Source: Amphibalanus amphitrite
Lineage: Eukaryota > Arthropoda > Thecostraca > Balanomorpha > Balanidae
DNA length: 64,000 nt
NCBI RefSeq assembly: GCF_019059575.1
Contig: NW_024882778.1
Span: 124,001 to 188,000 of the forward strand
Direction of reading: 5' to 3'
Numbering within the stretch: the first letter of the stretch is position 1; each line of letters starts with the position of its first letter. The notes under the pieces were generated by a model. It was not told the DNA's origin and searched no databases. It saw only the letters and a list, made by a program, of their open reading frames with translations. The position numbers were made by a program, and so were the translations under genes. Below are positions 40,529 through 50,584 of this stretch, in pieces.

Positions 40529-43058
40529 CAGTGGCGGATCCAGGGGGGGGGGGCAAAATGGGCATTTGCCCCCCCCCCCCAAACGGCATGATTTTAACCA
40601 CGGAATATATAGTCTACGACATGGAATGGACAGAAGCTTCGATTAGCATTGCCACGTGTGTAACCAAAAATCAAGGATTTTGCCGGATGAATATCCGGAG
40701 ATCCGGAGGAAGCGGATGAATTTCTTTCCACGTGGGTTTACATTTTCATATATTTTCTTAACATTTCATACATTTTTTCTTAACAATCGTCGAATGATTC
40801 GTCTTCAAGGGCCAAGTTGTGACTGTGACTTTGAAATGGTAACCGTATATTTTATTGGAAACTTTTAGCACACATTGTTACGGGAGCATTTATACATTAT
40901 TCATTGCATTAGAGTTTTAACATTGGTCTAAAATTAAATGAAATTCGATGAAATTCGTCTAAAATTTGATGAAGATGAGGAAGTGCGAGCACTCGCGCTC
41001 TACTTTCAGGGTCCCAGGACTATATATGGCCTTGGTCCCAGGGCGTATCGGTTCCTACAAAAACGGTACGTCCTTCCCCATCCTCGAACTCTGCGGGGGA
41101 AGATGGAAAAAATACAGATGCGACCTGGCTTTCATGACGCTATCTTGGCTCTCATAAAAGAGAAGTTCGCCGGAGCAAGTGCCAAGGACAAGCTGTGCAT
41201 CATTTCGTTCGACGAAATGCAGCTGAAACCAAGGTTGGCCTACCAGCGGGGTGATGACGTCATCGAGGGCTTCACTGATCATGGCTCTCTCTGCCGCGCC
41301 AATGCCTGCGCCGACCACGCCTTGGTCATGATGGTGCGGGGCGTCAGTGTCACCAAACGCTGGAAACAGCCCATCGGTTTCTTTCTGAGTTCCGGAACGA
41401 CCAAGGCCGTTGTGCAGCAGCAGCTGTTAACACAGTGTGTCCAACGTGTAACAACAACAGCGGGATTCACTGTGCTAGCTACAACTTGTGACATGTCAAA
41501 GAACAACCAGGCGACCTACAGACTGCTCGGAGCTGCGGAAACCGGCTTGTTCATCGTGGACGGGCACGAGGTTGCTGCTCTGTATGGCGTGCCTCACATC
41601 TTCAAATGCATACGAAATGCATTAATGAAATACGATATTGAAGTAGACGGTGAAGTAGCCTCTTGGAGTCATTTAGAAACACTCTACACACTGGAATGCG
41701 CTTCTTTCCCACGGGCTGCTCCAAAACTAAGCCAGAAACACATCAGGCCAAACAGCTTTGAAAAATGAAAGTCAGCTATGCCCTACAGGTGATGAGCCGG
41801 ACAGTAGCAGCAGCAATCACATTGCATGCGACCCACGGCAAGCTCCCGCGCACTGCACTCCCGACTGCTACTCTCCTGCTGCGCCTCAACGACCTGCTCG
41901 ATGTGCTAAACTCTTCCGCCCGGTTCGACCCCTGCTCAAAGCCACGCGCGATATCCAGCCTCCATCCAGCAACGGTGGGAGAACACATGCAGTTTCTTCA
42001 GGAGAGCGACGCCTGGCTGCAGCGGTGGACGGTCGGTGGCGGCGCCAGCATCGACTCCATTCGAGGACTGCGACAAACGATAAAAGGCGTGGTGAAAATC
42101 TGGGACTTGTGTCAGGCTGCTGGGTGCACGTTCCTGTGCACTCGCCGCTTAAGCCAAGATCCAAGCTACTGAAAATGAAAGAGTTTATCTCGGCAAAAAT
42201 ATATATTAGGCACATACACGGTGCCTGTGTACCTACTTATAATGGAGAAACATTATGACAACGTTTGAAACGTTTAACGCAACCCCTCCTCTAAATGCAT
42301 TTATGAAACGTGAGTGGGCCAATAAAGGCAACTAGTTTTAACTGTAACAAAAAAAGCACTTCTGGGCACGTAAATGGGGTAAATGTGGTAAAATGTGGTA
42401 AAATTCACCACCCCATATCGCCTCTACCGGAAACCCGTTTTAACCCCCGAAGGACATTGGCAATAGAGCAGGATCGTTCATGTTTATCAAAACAGCCGGC
42501 AACTTTCTATCGCAGCGAAAGGTTGGCTAGGACGAGAGTCATTGCTTTCACTGACTATGACAAACCTACTCGAACGGATTTTCACCTAGGAAGTTACCAA
42601 ACGAATGTTGAAAAATACATCAGCACCATGAAAAAAACCTTACCCACCATCCTCAGCAACGCCGCCTCCCTCCGGCGTCCACCAGAAAAGGGCGGCAAAC
42701 GAGCGAAGTTTAAATTGTCAGAAGCGATTCCAGACAGCAACACCTGATTAGAATAAAATGCACCTTCTCATATTGCCCCGGTACCCCGTTATGCCCCACC
42801 TTCCCCTATTAGTTATAGGTCTGGCAACTATACTTTCATCCTCGTAAAGGAAGTAACCACAGCGAATCCGCACGACTAAATCAGCAGGTCGCCAAAAACT
42901 CGGCAGTTACAGGAAATCTCGATCTTGTCCATTCCATGTCGTAGACTATATATTCCGTGATTTTAACATTACGCCTATGAACGATGCATGGAAAGAATCG
43001 ATAAATTTTTATGGTTTGCCCCCCCCCCAAAAAAAACTCTGAGCTGGATCCGCCTCTG
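40529..43058 (+). mobile_element. P-superfamily DNA transposon (non-functional copy)
   Basis: It is bounded by an exact 8-bp duplication GCTACAGC (40521-40528 and 43059-43066), the size used by P elements. Ends CAGTGGCGGATCCAG and CTGGATCCGCCTCTG are inverted repeats with one mismatch, followed on each side by a long G/C run. A perfect 32-bp subterminal inverted repeat lies at 40599-40630 and 42928-42959 (beginning CACGGAATATATAG). P elements also carry internal inverted repeats. The interior holds a broken P/THAP9-like transposase (40938-42172) and a further unrecognised frame (42310-42747). A GGGGAAGGTGGGG-type end at 42771-42806 hints at another insertion near the 3' side. Confidence 0.8.
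40938..42172 (+). pseudogene. P-element/THAP9-like transposase, broken
   Basis: The first frame (40938-41768, 276 codons) has YRFLQKRYVLPHPRTLRGK, LCIISFDEMQLKPRLAYQR, DDVIEGF, ADHALVMMVRGV, KWKQPIGFFLSSGTTKA in slightly varied form, ATTCDMSKNNQ and GVPHIFKCIRNALMKYD. These are the RNase H-like core and the start of the GTP-binding insertion domain of P-type transposases. Asp92 and Asp185 are in the positions expected for catalytic residues. A shift in an A-run at about 41761-41766 moves the sequence to an overlapping frame (41765-42172) that continues MKVSYALQVMSRTVAAAI, the usual next block. No THAP zinc-finger domain was found upstream, and the C-terminal acidic residue region is not evident. 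It is a decayed copy. Confidence 0.8.
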
Positions 43059-44558
43059 GCTACAGCGCCGTGGAAAAGCGCATTCGATAGCTCCTTTTAG
43101 CGCTCTTTCAGGAGTGTGCACTCAGATATGCCTCCAGAGGGCAAAAACTGGAAAAATAGCAGTTCTTACGAAAACAGTTTTCTGCAGTAACTTTTAACTC
43201 AAGAAGGCTACGACATTTATCTTACCAGCATCGTGTTCGTTTCGTCGAGACGCGTCGATTAAACTATAATTTGATCTTGAAAGGTCAAATTTAAATTTTG
43301 ACCTCAGGTCAAGGTCATGCTGCATATCATTTCATCCGTATAGTCGACCTGAACAATTGAACAATCATATCGGAGGTGTTTTCATCGCTCGATATATGTC
43401 TCCATCAAAAGTTATTGCCAAAAAACTGCTTGGGACCTTTAAATGACCTGCGATGACCTGGGGGACATAGGGAGGGGTCACAAGTGCCATTTTCCAATTC
43501 AGTGTTCAATGAATTTCCGAATTTGTGCCTGAAATTTAGTGGCGCAACGGCACTTACGAGTACGCTATAAACGCCGAACCCTGTCATTCCGTTGCCGCTC
43601 AACTAGTCCAATTTTATCCTGACCTTGTACCGGTTTTTGTGACCTGGTGACCTCACCTGAGATGACTGAGACATATTTTCAGGGAAAATGCCAAAAAGTT
43701 GACCCAGACGGTATGCTAAATTTGGCGGCGGCTCAAGTTTGGCGCCATTTTTACGCTATTTGCGAAAAATACTTACGGGAAGGGGGGAGGTTGCATCAGC
43801 CCTCACCGGGTGAGGGTTAAACCCTCGCCGAACATTTCGATTTTCTTCATACACCGACGCCGTTTCGCCCCCCATTTGAGCTAGAGCCTCGCTGAAAAAC
43901 GAGCGTGTGCGCCGTTGCGAGACGCAGCGATGATTGGCACCCAATTTCAATGTTTCAGGTCAACCGGTGACCTCCGAGGTCAAGTCAAGTACCCGAAGGC
44001 TCTGGTTTGGTTTTTGGTAAATAGCGTCGTCAAAATGTTTGACGTTTTTTTTATTTTTGACCCAAAAATAGTCGCAGAGCCACAACTTTGGCACCATCGT
44101 ATTTGTCTTGCTCAAGCACGTCGACTGATTTACTCGTACGTTTTGTTTGGGTGAGGTCAACTAATAGTGTTGACCTCGGGTCAAGGCCAGGTCAGAGCCA
44201 CACAGCTCACGAAGCTGGTCGAAGGAGGTCATAGTGCATAACATTCGATTCATGAGCAGGTCTTCCTGAGTCTATTTGTGGCTTTCGCGACCTAGCTAAA
44301 TTTGATCGGGATTATGGAGTTATTGACATCGGAATTCGGACCTTGCAAGGAGTGCATGAAATCACGCTTCCGTGTGCTTGAGATAGCTTTAGATCATTCC
44401 CGGCGCCAGGGGTTCCATATTTCTCCCATTGACTTATAATGGTGAGGTCACGTGACCATCCTGAACTCGGGTGACCCTTAGGATAAAAATCAGAGGTATA
44501 CAAGCTGAGACCTCAACAGGGTACTTACTACTTAGGTACTGTAAGTTTCATTTCCTGT

Positions 44559-44894
44559 TTCATTGCCTGTCCCGTAGCTCAGTTGGTAGAGCATTGGACT
44601 CCCGGTAGTGAGAGCCCGGGTTCGAGACGCTCCAGCGCTCGATATTTGAGACTCCTGACGGGGATGGTCTGCGGTTGGTGGGAGCATCCGCAGCCAGTTG
44701 AAGTCAGTTGAGTGGGACAGGCCGTGTCCGGCTTTGAAGGGCACGTTAAACTTTGGCATCTAAATTCTCCCGTTACCCGGAATTGCGCGATCGGACGGTA
44801 GGGGTCGGGGTCAACGCAACAAGCTCCGCTTAGCGTGGGCTCCGGCTCTGTCAATCCGTCCATTCAAACATTCGAGCTAAATTTATAAAAAAAA
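44559..44894 (+). mobile_element. tRNA-derived SINE
   Basis: The head contains TAGCTCAGTTGGTAGAGC (RNA polymerase III A box) and GGGTTCGAGACGC (B box) at tRNA spacing. An unrelated body of about 230 bp and an A-rich tail follow. Target duplication ATTTCCTGT (44550-44558) and ATTCCCTGT (44895-44903) differ at one base. Copy G keeps the empty site. The tRNA part cannot fold into a good cloverleaf, so this is a SINE and not a tRNA gene. The head also contains an anticodon-arm region too degenerate to assign an amino acid. Confidence 0.8.
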
Positions 44895-44998
44895 ATTCCC
44901 TGTGAAAGCTCCTCTTGCAATAAGGGTGTTGCGAAGTTGCGACATTTTAGTTAGGTACCGTGCAGGGATTCACATATGACGTCATATGTCTGTGGCCC

Positions 44999-45153
44999 GG
45001 GTGGAGTTTCACCGGTGATAGCAGCACGCTGCTATTCTACTGACGTCACACTTGTGGTAGTGTTGGAGCAATGGGCTTGTTGACGTCTCCATGGAAACCC
45101 AATTTGACACGTGTAATAGCAGCGTGCTGCTATCACCGGTGAAACACCACCCC
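44999..45153. mobile_element. 155-bp MITE with long terminal inverted repeats
   Basis: The first 38 bases (GGGTGGAGTTTCACCGGTGA and on) and the last 38 are inverted repeats with one mismatch. They contain the sub-palindrome AGCAGCACGCTGCT-like core TAGCAGCACGCTGCTA. Non-coding. No clear target duplication, so the superfamily is open. Confidence 0.75.
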
Positions 45154-45316
45154 GATCTAACTTGAAAATACGGTAGGTGTCACAAGATGTCTTTTGAATA
45201 AAAAATAGCATACCTATGTCAAATTTTAGTTCTCTATCGACGGTGTGTTCCGAGCTATCGCGAAAAAAAAGCATATGGGGGCGGCACTCACCCTCCCCTC
45301 GGGCGGCGAGATTTAA

Positions 45317-45875
45317 CCTGCACCCTGCTGGGGGCCTGGGGGTGTTTGAACACCACCCATGCGATTTTAGCAAGCATCTCAGAAACAGCGGCACGGAGCG
45401 CCGCTGTTTTTGTTACATCTTCTCATGCCTACATGATTTCTGCAAGTGCACATGTGAAAATTTCAGACAAGACCTTCAAGATCAGGCCACCTTTTTCTCT
45501 AATATCTTTTTTATGCAGACATGCTAGGCTAGAGCAACGAAAACACACCCGATACGTTCTTCTCGACTATGCGGATCGACTGATAGGTATGCAACACGAC
45601 ATTTTCCTTGCCCATGAGGTCACATTTTCAAGCTGACCCCTCACCGTCAACTTTTAGTTCTATAGAAGTGTCTCGATGAGAGGATTACGATGCGGTAAAA
45701 GTAAGCTCGTGCATGGTTTGAGTCAAACGTTATTGCAGAAAACCATTTCCGAAAAAGAACGTCTATTTTAGGCAGTTTTATGTCCTGCTCGGGCGATCTG
45801 GAGAATGGCAAGTTTCCTTCAATTAGCTCAAGTGCTAAGTCTCTGTACCTGAGTCTTCGAAACACCAATTATATA
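45317..45875. mobile_element. TTAA-family element, left part (copy N)
   Basis: It starts at TTAA 45313-45316 with CCTGCACCCTGCTGGGGG and a palindrome of core GTGTTTGAACAC. From 45540 to 45780 it resembles 12540-12780, including AAAGCTCGTGCAAGTT- and GTTATTGC-type stretches. It runs up to the mariner insertion; the far end is not identified. Confidence 0.5.
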
Positions 45876-45877
45876 TA

Positions 45878-46841
45878 CCGGGTGTTCATTAATGAATGGA
45901 ATAAAGTAGGTAGGCACCAGAAAGATATATATTCATCTCACGTTATCAAATCACACAATGCATTTTCAGGAGGGCTTATCATTTATGATGACATCATCGC
46001 GATCACCGCTTGCCACTTATGTCTCCTACAGGAGGTGCTCAAAGTAGCCACCTCGCTCCGCCACGCACGGCTCTGCCCGGCGCTGTGTGTGCCGGACCAT
46101 CTTCCTCAGCTGCTCCTTGCTTATGTTCTGGCGAAGTCCTCCACGACCTTCTTCAGTTCTTTGATTGTTTCCGGCTCCGATTCCATCACGCGATCCAAAG
46201 CTTGGGTCCAGAACGAGAAATCCAGGCAGGACAGGTCGGGGCTGTATGCGGGCCAGTGCAGATGGCACTTCCGCGCGAGATCGTTGAACTTCGATTGAGG
46301 GAGGCCATGACAGAATTAGGATCTTCAATACCTTTCCAATGGACATTTTAAGCTCTTCGCACGCCTGCCGAGCATGAGCTGTGGCATTTTTTTCGGAAGA
46401 AATCCTTGACCTGTTCCATTTCACCAGGGGTCATCGGCTGGCGCCCGGAGGGCACACATGGCCGTGTCGCTGCAACCATCCTAAATCTTTCCACCAAACG
46501 CTGAAAAGCATTCAGATATGGTATTGCTGCTGGTTTTCTCGGAAAGAACTTAAGGCGGAAAGCCCGCCTAACCACGGTAAGACTTTCCAACCCGGCACAC
46601 TTCTCCACAACCCAACCCGCTTGTTCATAATTGAACGTCGAGTTTGTCTTGAAGTGCCGATTTGGCCTCTTCGAAACCAGAACCATTCACAAGCGTTTGG
46701 ATGACGCCGTGATTAAAGTTATTATGTATAAAAAAATGATAAAGCCTTTGCTTCATATTTACAAGGCAAAAAATGCGCGTACGTGATTTATTGTTATCAC
46801 GTGACGTAGCTACTTTATTCCATTCATTAATGAACACCCGG
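45878..46841 (-). mobile_element. Tc1/mariner-superfamily element, internally deleted
   Basis: Perfect terminal inverted repeats of at least 30 bp, beginning CCGGGTGTTCATTAATGAAT, are flanked by TA (45876-45877 and 46842-46843), the target of this superfamily. The repeat itself contains the 12-bp palindrome TTCATTAATGAA. 964 bp. Remnants of a transposase lie on the minus strand. The full-length element would be expected to be about 1.3 kb, so a central part is lost. Confidence 0.85.
46026..46686 (-). pseudogene. mariner-like transposase remnants
   Basis: Read on the minus strand, an N-terminal piece (46686 down to about 46400) gives RRAFRLKFFPRKPAAIPYLN and then AFQRLVERF, a helix-turn-helix segment of mariner type. 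A C-terminal piece (about 46320 to 46060, in another frame) gives CHLHWPAYSPDLSCLDF, the WPxxSPDLxxLD block holding the last catalytic Asp. The part with the first two catalytic acids is missing between them, and frames differ, so no active enzyme can be made. Confidence 0.75.
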
Positions 46842-46861
46842 TACATATACCTACAATAGGA

Positions 46862-48030
46862 GGCACCCCATTAGACCAGACGTCGTTGGAAAAGGTCCTG
46901 GGGGTCAAGATAGACAACATGCAGCTCATGTTCCAGGACGAGGCCGCTGCAGTCACAGCCAAACCGTCACACATCCTGAATGTCATACATCGCTCTTTCG
47001 GAGTATTTGTCGAGAGTACGCTCGCTCTCGACGCTCCTCCAGATCATGGTATGTCTCCATCTCGAGTACGTCAAGGTGGTCTTGGCCTGGGGGCCCTTCA
47101 GCCGAGGATCAGCAGCGCATTGAACGCCACAACGTGCGAACGTGTGCACTGTGCAGCCACAAGACTGGTTGCCAGCTTTCGTCACCTACCATGCGAAGAG
47201 AGACTCGGAGCCTGGGTCTGCCTTCCTTGGGTTTGCCATCGCTTCACTATCGACGCCGACGAGGCGACATGGTCTCGGTGCTTCGACGGGGAGTGGATGT
47301 TGATCAACCTCAGTTCTTCACTGGTGGCGGCGACGGCCAGAACTCGAGGGCACGCGTGGAAGCTATCTAAGCCAAGAGCCGTCTCCACAGTGTGGCGGGA
47401 CGCCTTCTGCATACAAGTCCTAAACGACTGGAACTCTCTGTCGTAGAGCACTTCATGGGCCGGATAAATCCGTTATCCACGGATAAATCCGCGGACCGGA
47501 TAGGATTGGATTCTAAATTTGTTAAAAAAAAAGAACGGATATGGGCGGGCCGGATTTGGGAATTGAAGGTTAAACCCGGATCCAAACGGATCAAAATTTT
47601 AACATTCAACATTGAAGTTAAAAATTAGCCTAATGTGTTAAGCGGCAGCAGAGGTTTGATTAAAGTAATAGGCATCATTTTATGACACTCACTTGTTACA
47701 AGACTTGTATGGCTGTCTGGTCCCTTAGATTGAATTTGTTAGTCCAGTTTTGGGTGAAACCAGTTATTGGTGAAACGGATTATTACGGATATTTTTTGGA
47801 AGTTTGGCTGCAATACGGGCCATGGGTGGGCCGGATTCTGATATTCAAAGAAAGGCGGATAATGGGTGGATCTGGATATGACTTGCCGGATATGGGCCGG
47901 GCCGGATCCTAAAAAGCCTATCCGTGAAGTGCTCTACAGTCTGTCGTCTCAAGTCTGCGTTAGTGCTGTGGTCGATGCGCCCTCCGTTAACACCTTCCAA
48001 GGCCAGGCTTGACAAACATGGGCTCACGTC
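46862..48030 (+). mobile_element. CR1/Jockey-group LINE fragment, decayed and interrupted
   Basis: Pieces in shifting frames give EKVLGVKIDNMQ, AKPSHILNVIHRSFG, ERVHCAATRLVASFRHLPCE, GLPSLHYRRRRGDMVSVLR, IQVLNDWNSLS and then, after an insertion, VVDAPSVNTF. This is the order seen in the C-terminal part of the LINE at 57869-58852 (KDLGVLVDD, RANRILGLIKRTF, ERVQRRATRFVHSVRHLE, LPSMYYRRLTGDVI, SAWNGLP, APSVNAFKNRLDKFWAH). It lacks the catalytic core and has several frameshifts. A hAT-like element splits it at 47444. Confidence 0.75.
47444..47938. mobile_element. hAT-like non-autonomous element inside the LINE
   Basis: Terminal inverted repeats TAGAGCACTTCA and TGAAGTGCTCTA. Candidate 8-bp duplication CTCTGTCG (47436-47443) and GTCTGTCG (47939-47946), one mismatch. 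The LINE reading NDWNSLS continues cleanly on the other side. The 495-bp interior has no transposase but many copies of CCGGAT or ATCCGG concentrated in the outer thirds, like the subterminal transposase-binding repeats of hAT elements. Confidence 0.75.
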
Positions 48031-48218
48031 AAGTAGGTACCTACAACCAACATTTCAATTTTCAATGACTAATGCAGTTACACACTGACACATAGTTCGT
48101 CACGTCTGGATTTTCAAGAGGCCAAAAGGCTAACCTTTTTCCTAAATTCCGCATATTATACCTTAGTGTTTCTAAGTGAACAAATGAGTACCTAGGTACC
48201 TTCCCAGTTCCTTCCTCC

Positions 48219-48822
48219 CAGTGGCGCGGGAGCTTCTTCAAGACTGGGGGCTCAACCATAATAGAAATCAACCTAGGGTACCCCAAAATCTAGTTTTCTC
48301 GCCGGTTTTAAGCCACTTATATTTCAGACCTTGGCCTTTTCAACGAAAAAAAACGAAAATATTTGCAAAAAAGTGAGGTATTCCTCCCCAGCTGAGTGAA
48401 GAAACTGCCGTTTTGGCAACCTGGAATAGGTAAAGGTTTTAATCTGCCAATGAGTTGCCGAGCCAGTGAAAGAGGTGGATTTTTCACTTAGGTATGTACC
48501 TACATGCTTTCTTCCTTTGTGACCCACAACCCCTAATTTGTGTAGGACAAGCTGCCCCAACGGTTCCTGATCCTGACCTCATGAAAAGTTCAAAGTTGTG
48601 GGGCACCGCCCCCACGGCCCCAGAGTTGTGGGGGCAAGCTTCCCCCACTGCCCCCTCCCCCAGTTCCCGCGCCTATGCATGAATCTATGAAATTATGTTG
48701 ATAGATTTCCGATTTCGATTCCTCCAGCTGGGGGCTCAAATACATTACGATCCCCCCCCCAGCCGAAAAGTTTGAGGGGCTCAGCCCCCGCTACCCCCCC
48801 CCCCCCGGTTCCCGCGCCACTG
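48219..48822. mobile_element. possible hAT-like element with CAGTGGCGCGGGA ends
   Basis: Left end CAGTGGCGCGGGAGC and right end TTCCCGCGCCACTG are inverted repeats. G/C runs follow, as in other elements here. A second internal TTCCCGCGCC at about 48664 suggests two overlapping copies. No matching 8-bp flank was found, so this is tentative. Confidence 0.4.
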
Positions 48823-49011
48823 TATGTACGTAGTGGCCTGATGATTAGGAAAGAAAACGGAGTGGGGAGGGGTTTTTCTTCCTCTCCCCCGAGGCGAACG
48901 TGTAAAACTGATAGGTCCAGCGAGGGTTAAATAGAACGAGAATAGCATCCAACCATCTCGGCCGGAGCCTCAGTGTATGGCATGGTTTAGTGTAACCATA
49001 GTGTAGATCTG

Positions 49012-49061
49012 GCCTGGCTATAGCCATGGCCTGATCTACATCAGGCCATGGCTATAGCCAG
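49012..49061. repeat. perfect 21-bp hairpin
   Basis: TGGCTATAGCCATGGCCTGA followed by T, a 4-base loop CTAC, then the exact complement. The outer part equals the start of the 24-bp inverted repeat at 49049-49072, so two copies of that end face each other here. Confidence 0.8.
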
Positions 49062-50042
49062 GGTTACTTTTAAAGGGGGGGAAGAGGGGAATTTCCCCCC
49101 TTCGAAAATTCCGCTCCCCCTTTCAAATCGTGTCTGAACGGCTAGGGAGGGAAGGGGGAATTTCCCCCTTTCAAATTTATTTTGGAGCCCATTTTCAATC
49201 AATTCGCTATTCAGATTCTATAGTCATCGTTAATCAGATTCTCGTCATCAATCAACGTTGCTGGCGTTAAGATAATTATTAATTTTCAATTTTCGGTTCC
49301 ATCCAACCATTTTACGTTCAGTGCAGCAGGAACTCCAGATTTGACCCGATACCGATTGGATAGTCGGTGGGACCGTCTCTTGTCTTGTCTCTTCCGTCTT
49401 TTCGCAATCACTGACATATCGGTACAGGCGTCGGCGTAGAAACCGGCGGGGGACGGGATTACCTCTCCGAACCAAGAGTGGATACAGGGGAAGGGGGGCA
49501 ATGGGCCATGGCCCCTCCTTTGACGCAAAAAGAAGGTGACCCCCTTTTGGACCCCCTTTTATATTCTGTGTTCTTTCTCAGAAACGACCCATTTATTCAC
49601 GATTATTTTCACTTTTTCATCGACGCCAAGGCCAGACATCTAAAATTTTTGTCCCAATATGACAATGGCCGTGTTTAACCATCCTCCAAACCGGAATCAT
49701 TGAAGGAAAAACAACGTTATTTTTGTCCCATAGGCATCAAAGCTTTGAGTAATAAATGACTTTTCTCTTTATGCAGCATTCAAGTTCATCTGCTTTGCAT
49801 GCAGAGCAGGGCGCAAAAAAAAGTACCTCATCACAGCCGGCTTTCCCAATGGAACTTTCACTGCTCACTAATACTAATAGTAATAATTCAAGTTTTGTGC
49901 TTCATTAGTTTTTGTTCGGATATCACTGCCCACCTTGTAGTTGTAGAGGTTGCAGTTTTGTAGCGCCGTCGTTTCTCTACATACACGACCACACAAAGAA
50001 CTTTGGAATTGCTCGTTAACTGTAGCTTTTGTGAGCGTTTAA

Positions 50043-50546
50043 AGGAAAAGGGCCACCTTTAACATGGGGATTGAAACTGAGATAGCCATCTTGTAGCCCG
50101 TGTCCGAAAACCTATCTGGCTACCTCCTTACGGCCGATTTCGGCCTCCATTCGTAGTTATCGGCAACTTTAAAAGAAAATACGCCAGGAATGCGTCCTTA
50201 TCCCAGGAATGCGTTCTTATCCGACAATACAGCCACCCGCGGCGAGGCTTTGGTTTTTTACCAATCAGCTCCAACCAGCTCAGCTTTAACCAATCAGCTT
50301 ATCTGACACAATCCGACGAGTCTGTCTTCTGAACGCTGATTGGCTTGAGTGTGACGTCATCGCTATGCCATCATACAGTAGGTGCCGTAGAGAGTATCAA
50401 CATAGTACCAATATGTTAAATAGTTTTAAATACTTTTTCGCGGATTGTGCACTTCTGGCACCAGTTTTAAAAAGAAAATGAAAAATAATAATGTCAAAAT
50501 GAAAAACAACGATATCTTCATATTTCACGAAGGTGGACCTTTTCCT
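50043..50546. mobile_element. TTAA-flanked MITE (AGGAAAAGG family)
   Basis: TTAA at 50039-50042 and 50547-50550. Ends AGGAAAAGGGCCACCTT and AAGGTGGACCTTTTCCT are inverted with one mismatch. 504 bp, non-coding. Confidence 0.7.
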
Positions 50547-50584
50547 TTAAGAATTTCATGTTTTTTGCTCATTTTTGCTCGAAC

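Larger units (their letters stand above)
40321..43816. mobile_element. truncated TTAA-family element (copy K), host of a P-type transposon
   Basis: The right end TGAGGG precedes TTAA 43817-43820, with core TTGCATCA, matching the core of copy B. The left side begins after TTAA 40317-40320 but lacks the CCC end, so it is truncated or rearranged. AGGTCA-type clusters flank the P-type transposon at 40430-40470 and 43280-43320. Without that insertion it is about 0.96 kb. Confidence 0.55.
43821..45312. mobile_element. TTAA-family element (copy L) with SINE and MITE insertions
   Basis: It lies between TTAA 43817-43820 and TTAA 45313-45316. Its left end is ACCCTCGCCG. The body is an inverted relative of copy G (37964-38996): the sequence from 43900 to 44550 and again after 44904 matches G read backwards. 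A SINE (44559-44894) and a 155-bp MITE (44999-45153) interrupt it. The core near its right end is less regular than in other copies. Confidence 0.65.

Noticed and set aside
42310-42747. 145-codon frame inside the P-type transposon as a second gene
   Set aside because: No recognisable family, no splice or start context, and it lies in a decayed element. Not called as a gene.
44571-44645. tRNA gene
   Set aside because: A and B boxes are present but the cloverleaf pairing is poor, and the sequence continues into a SINE body with A-tail and target duplication.
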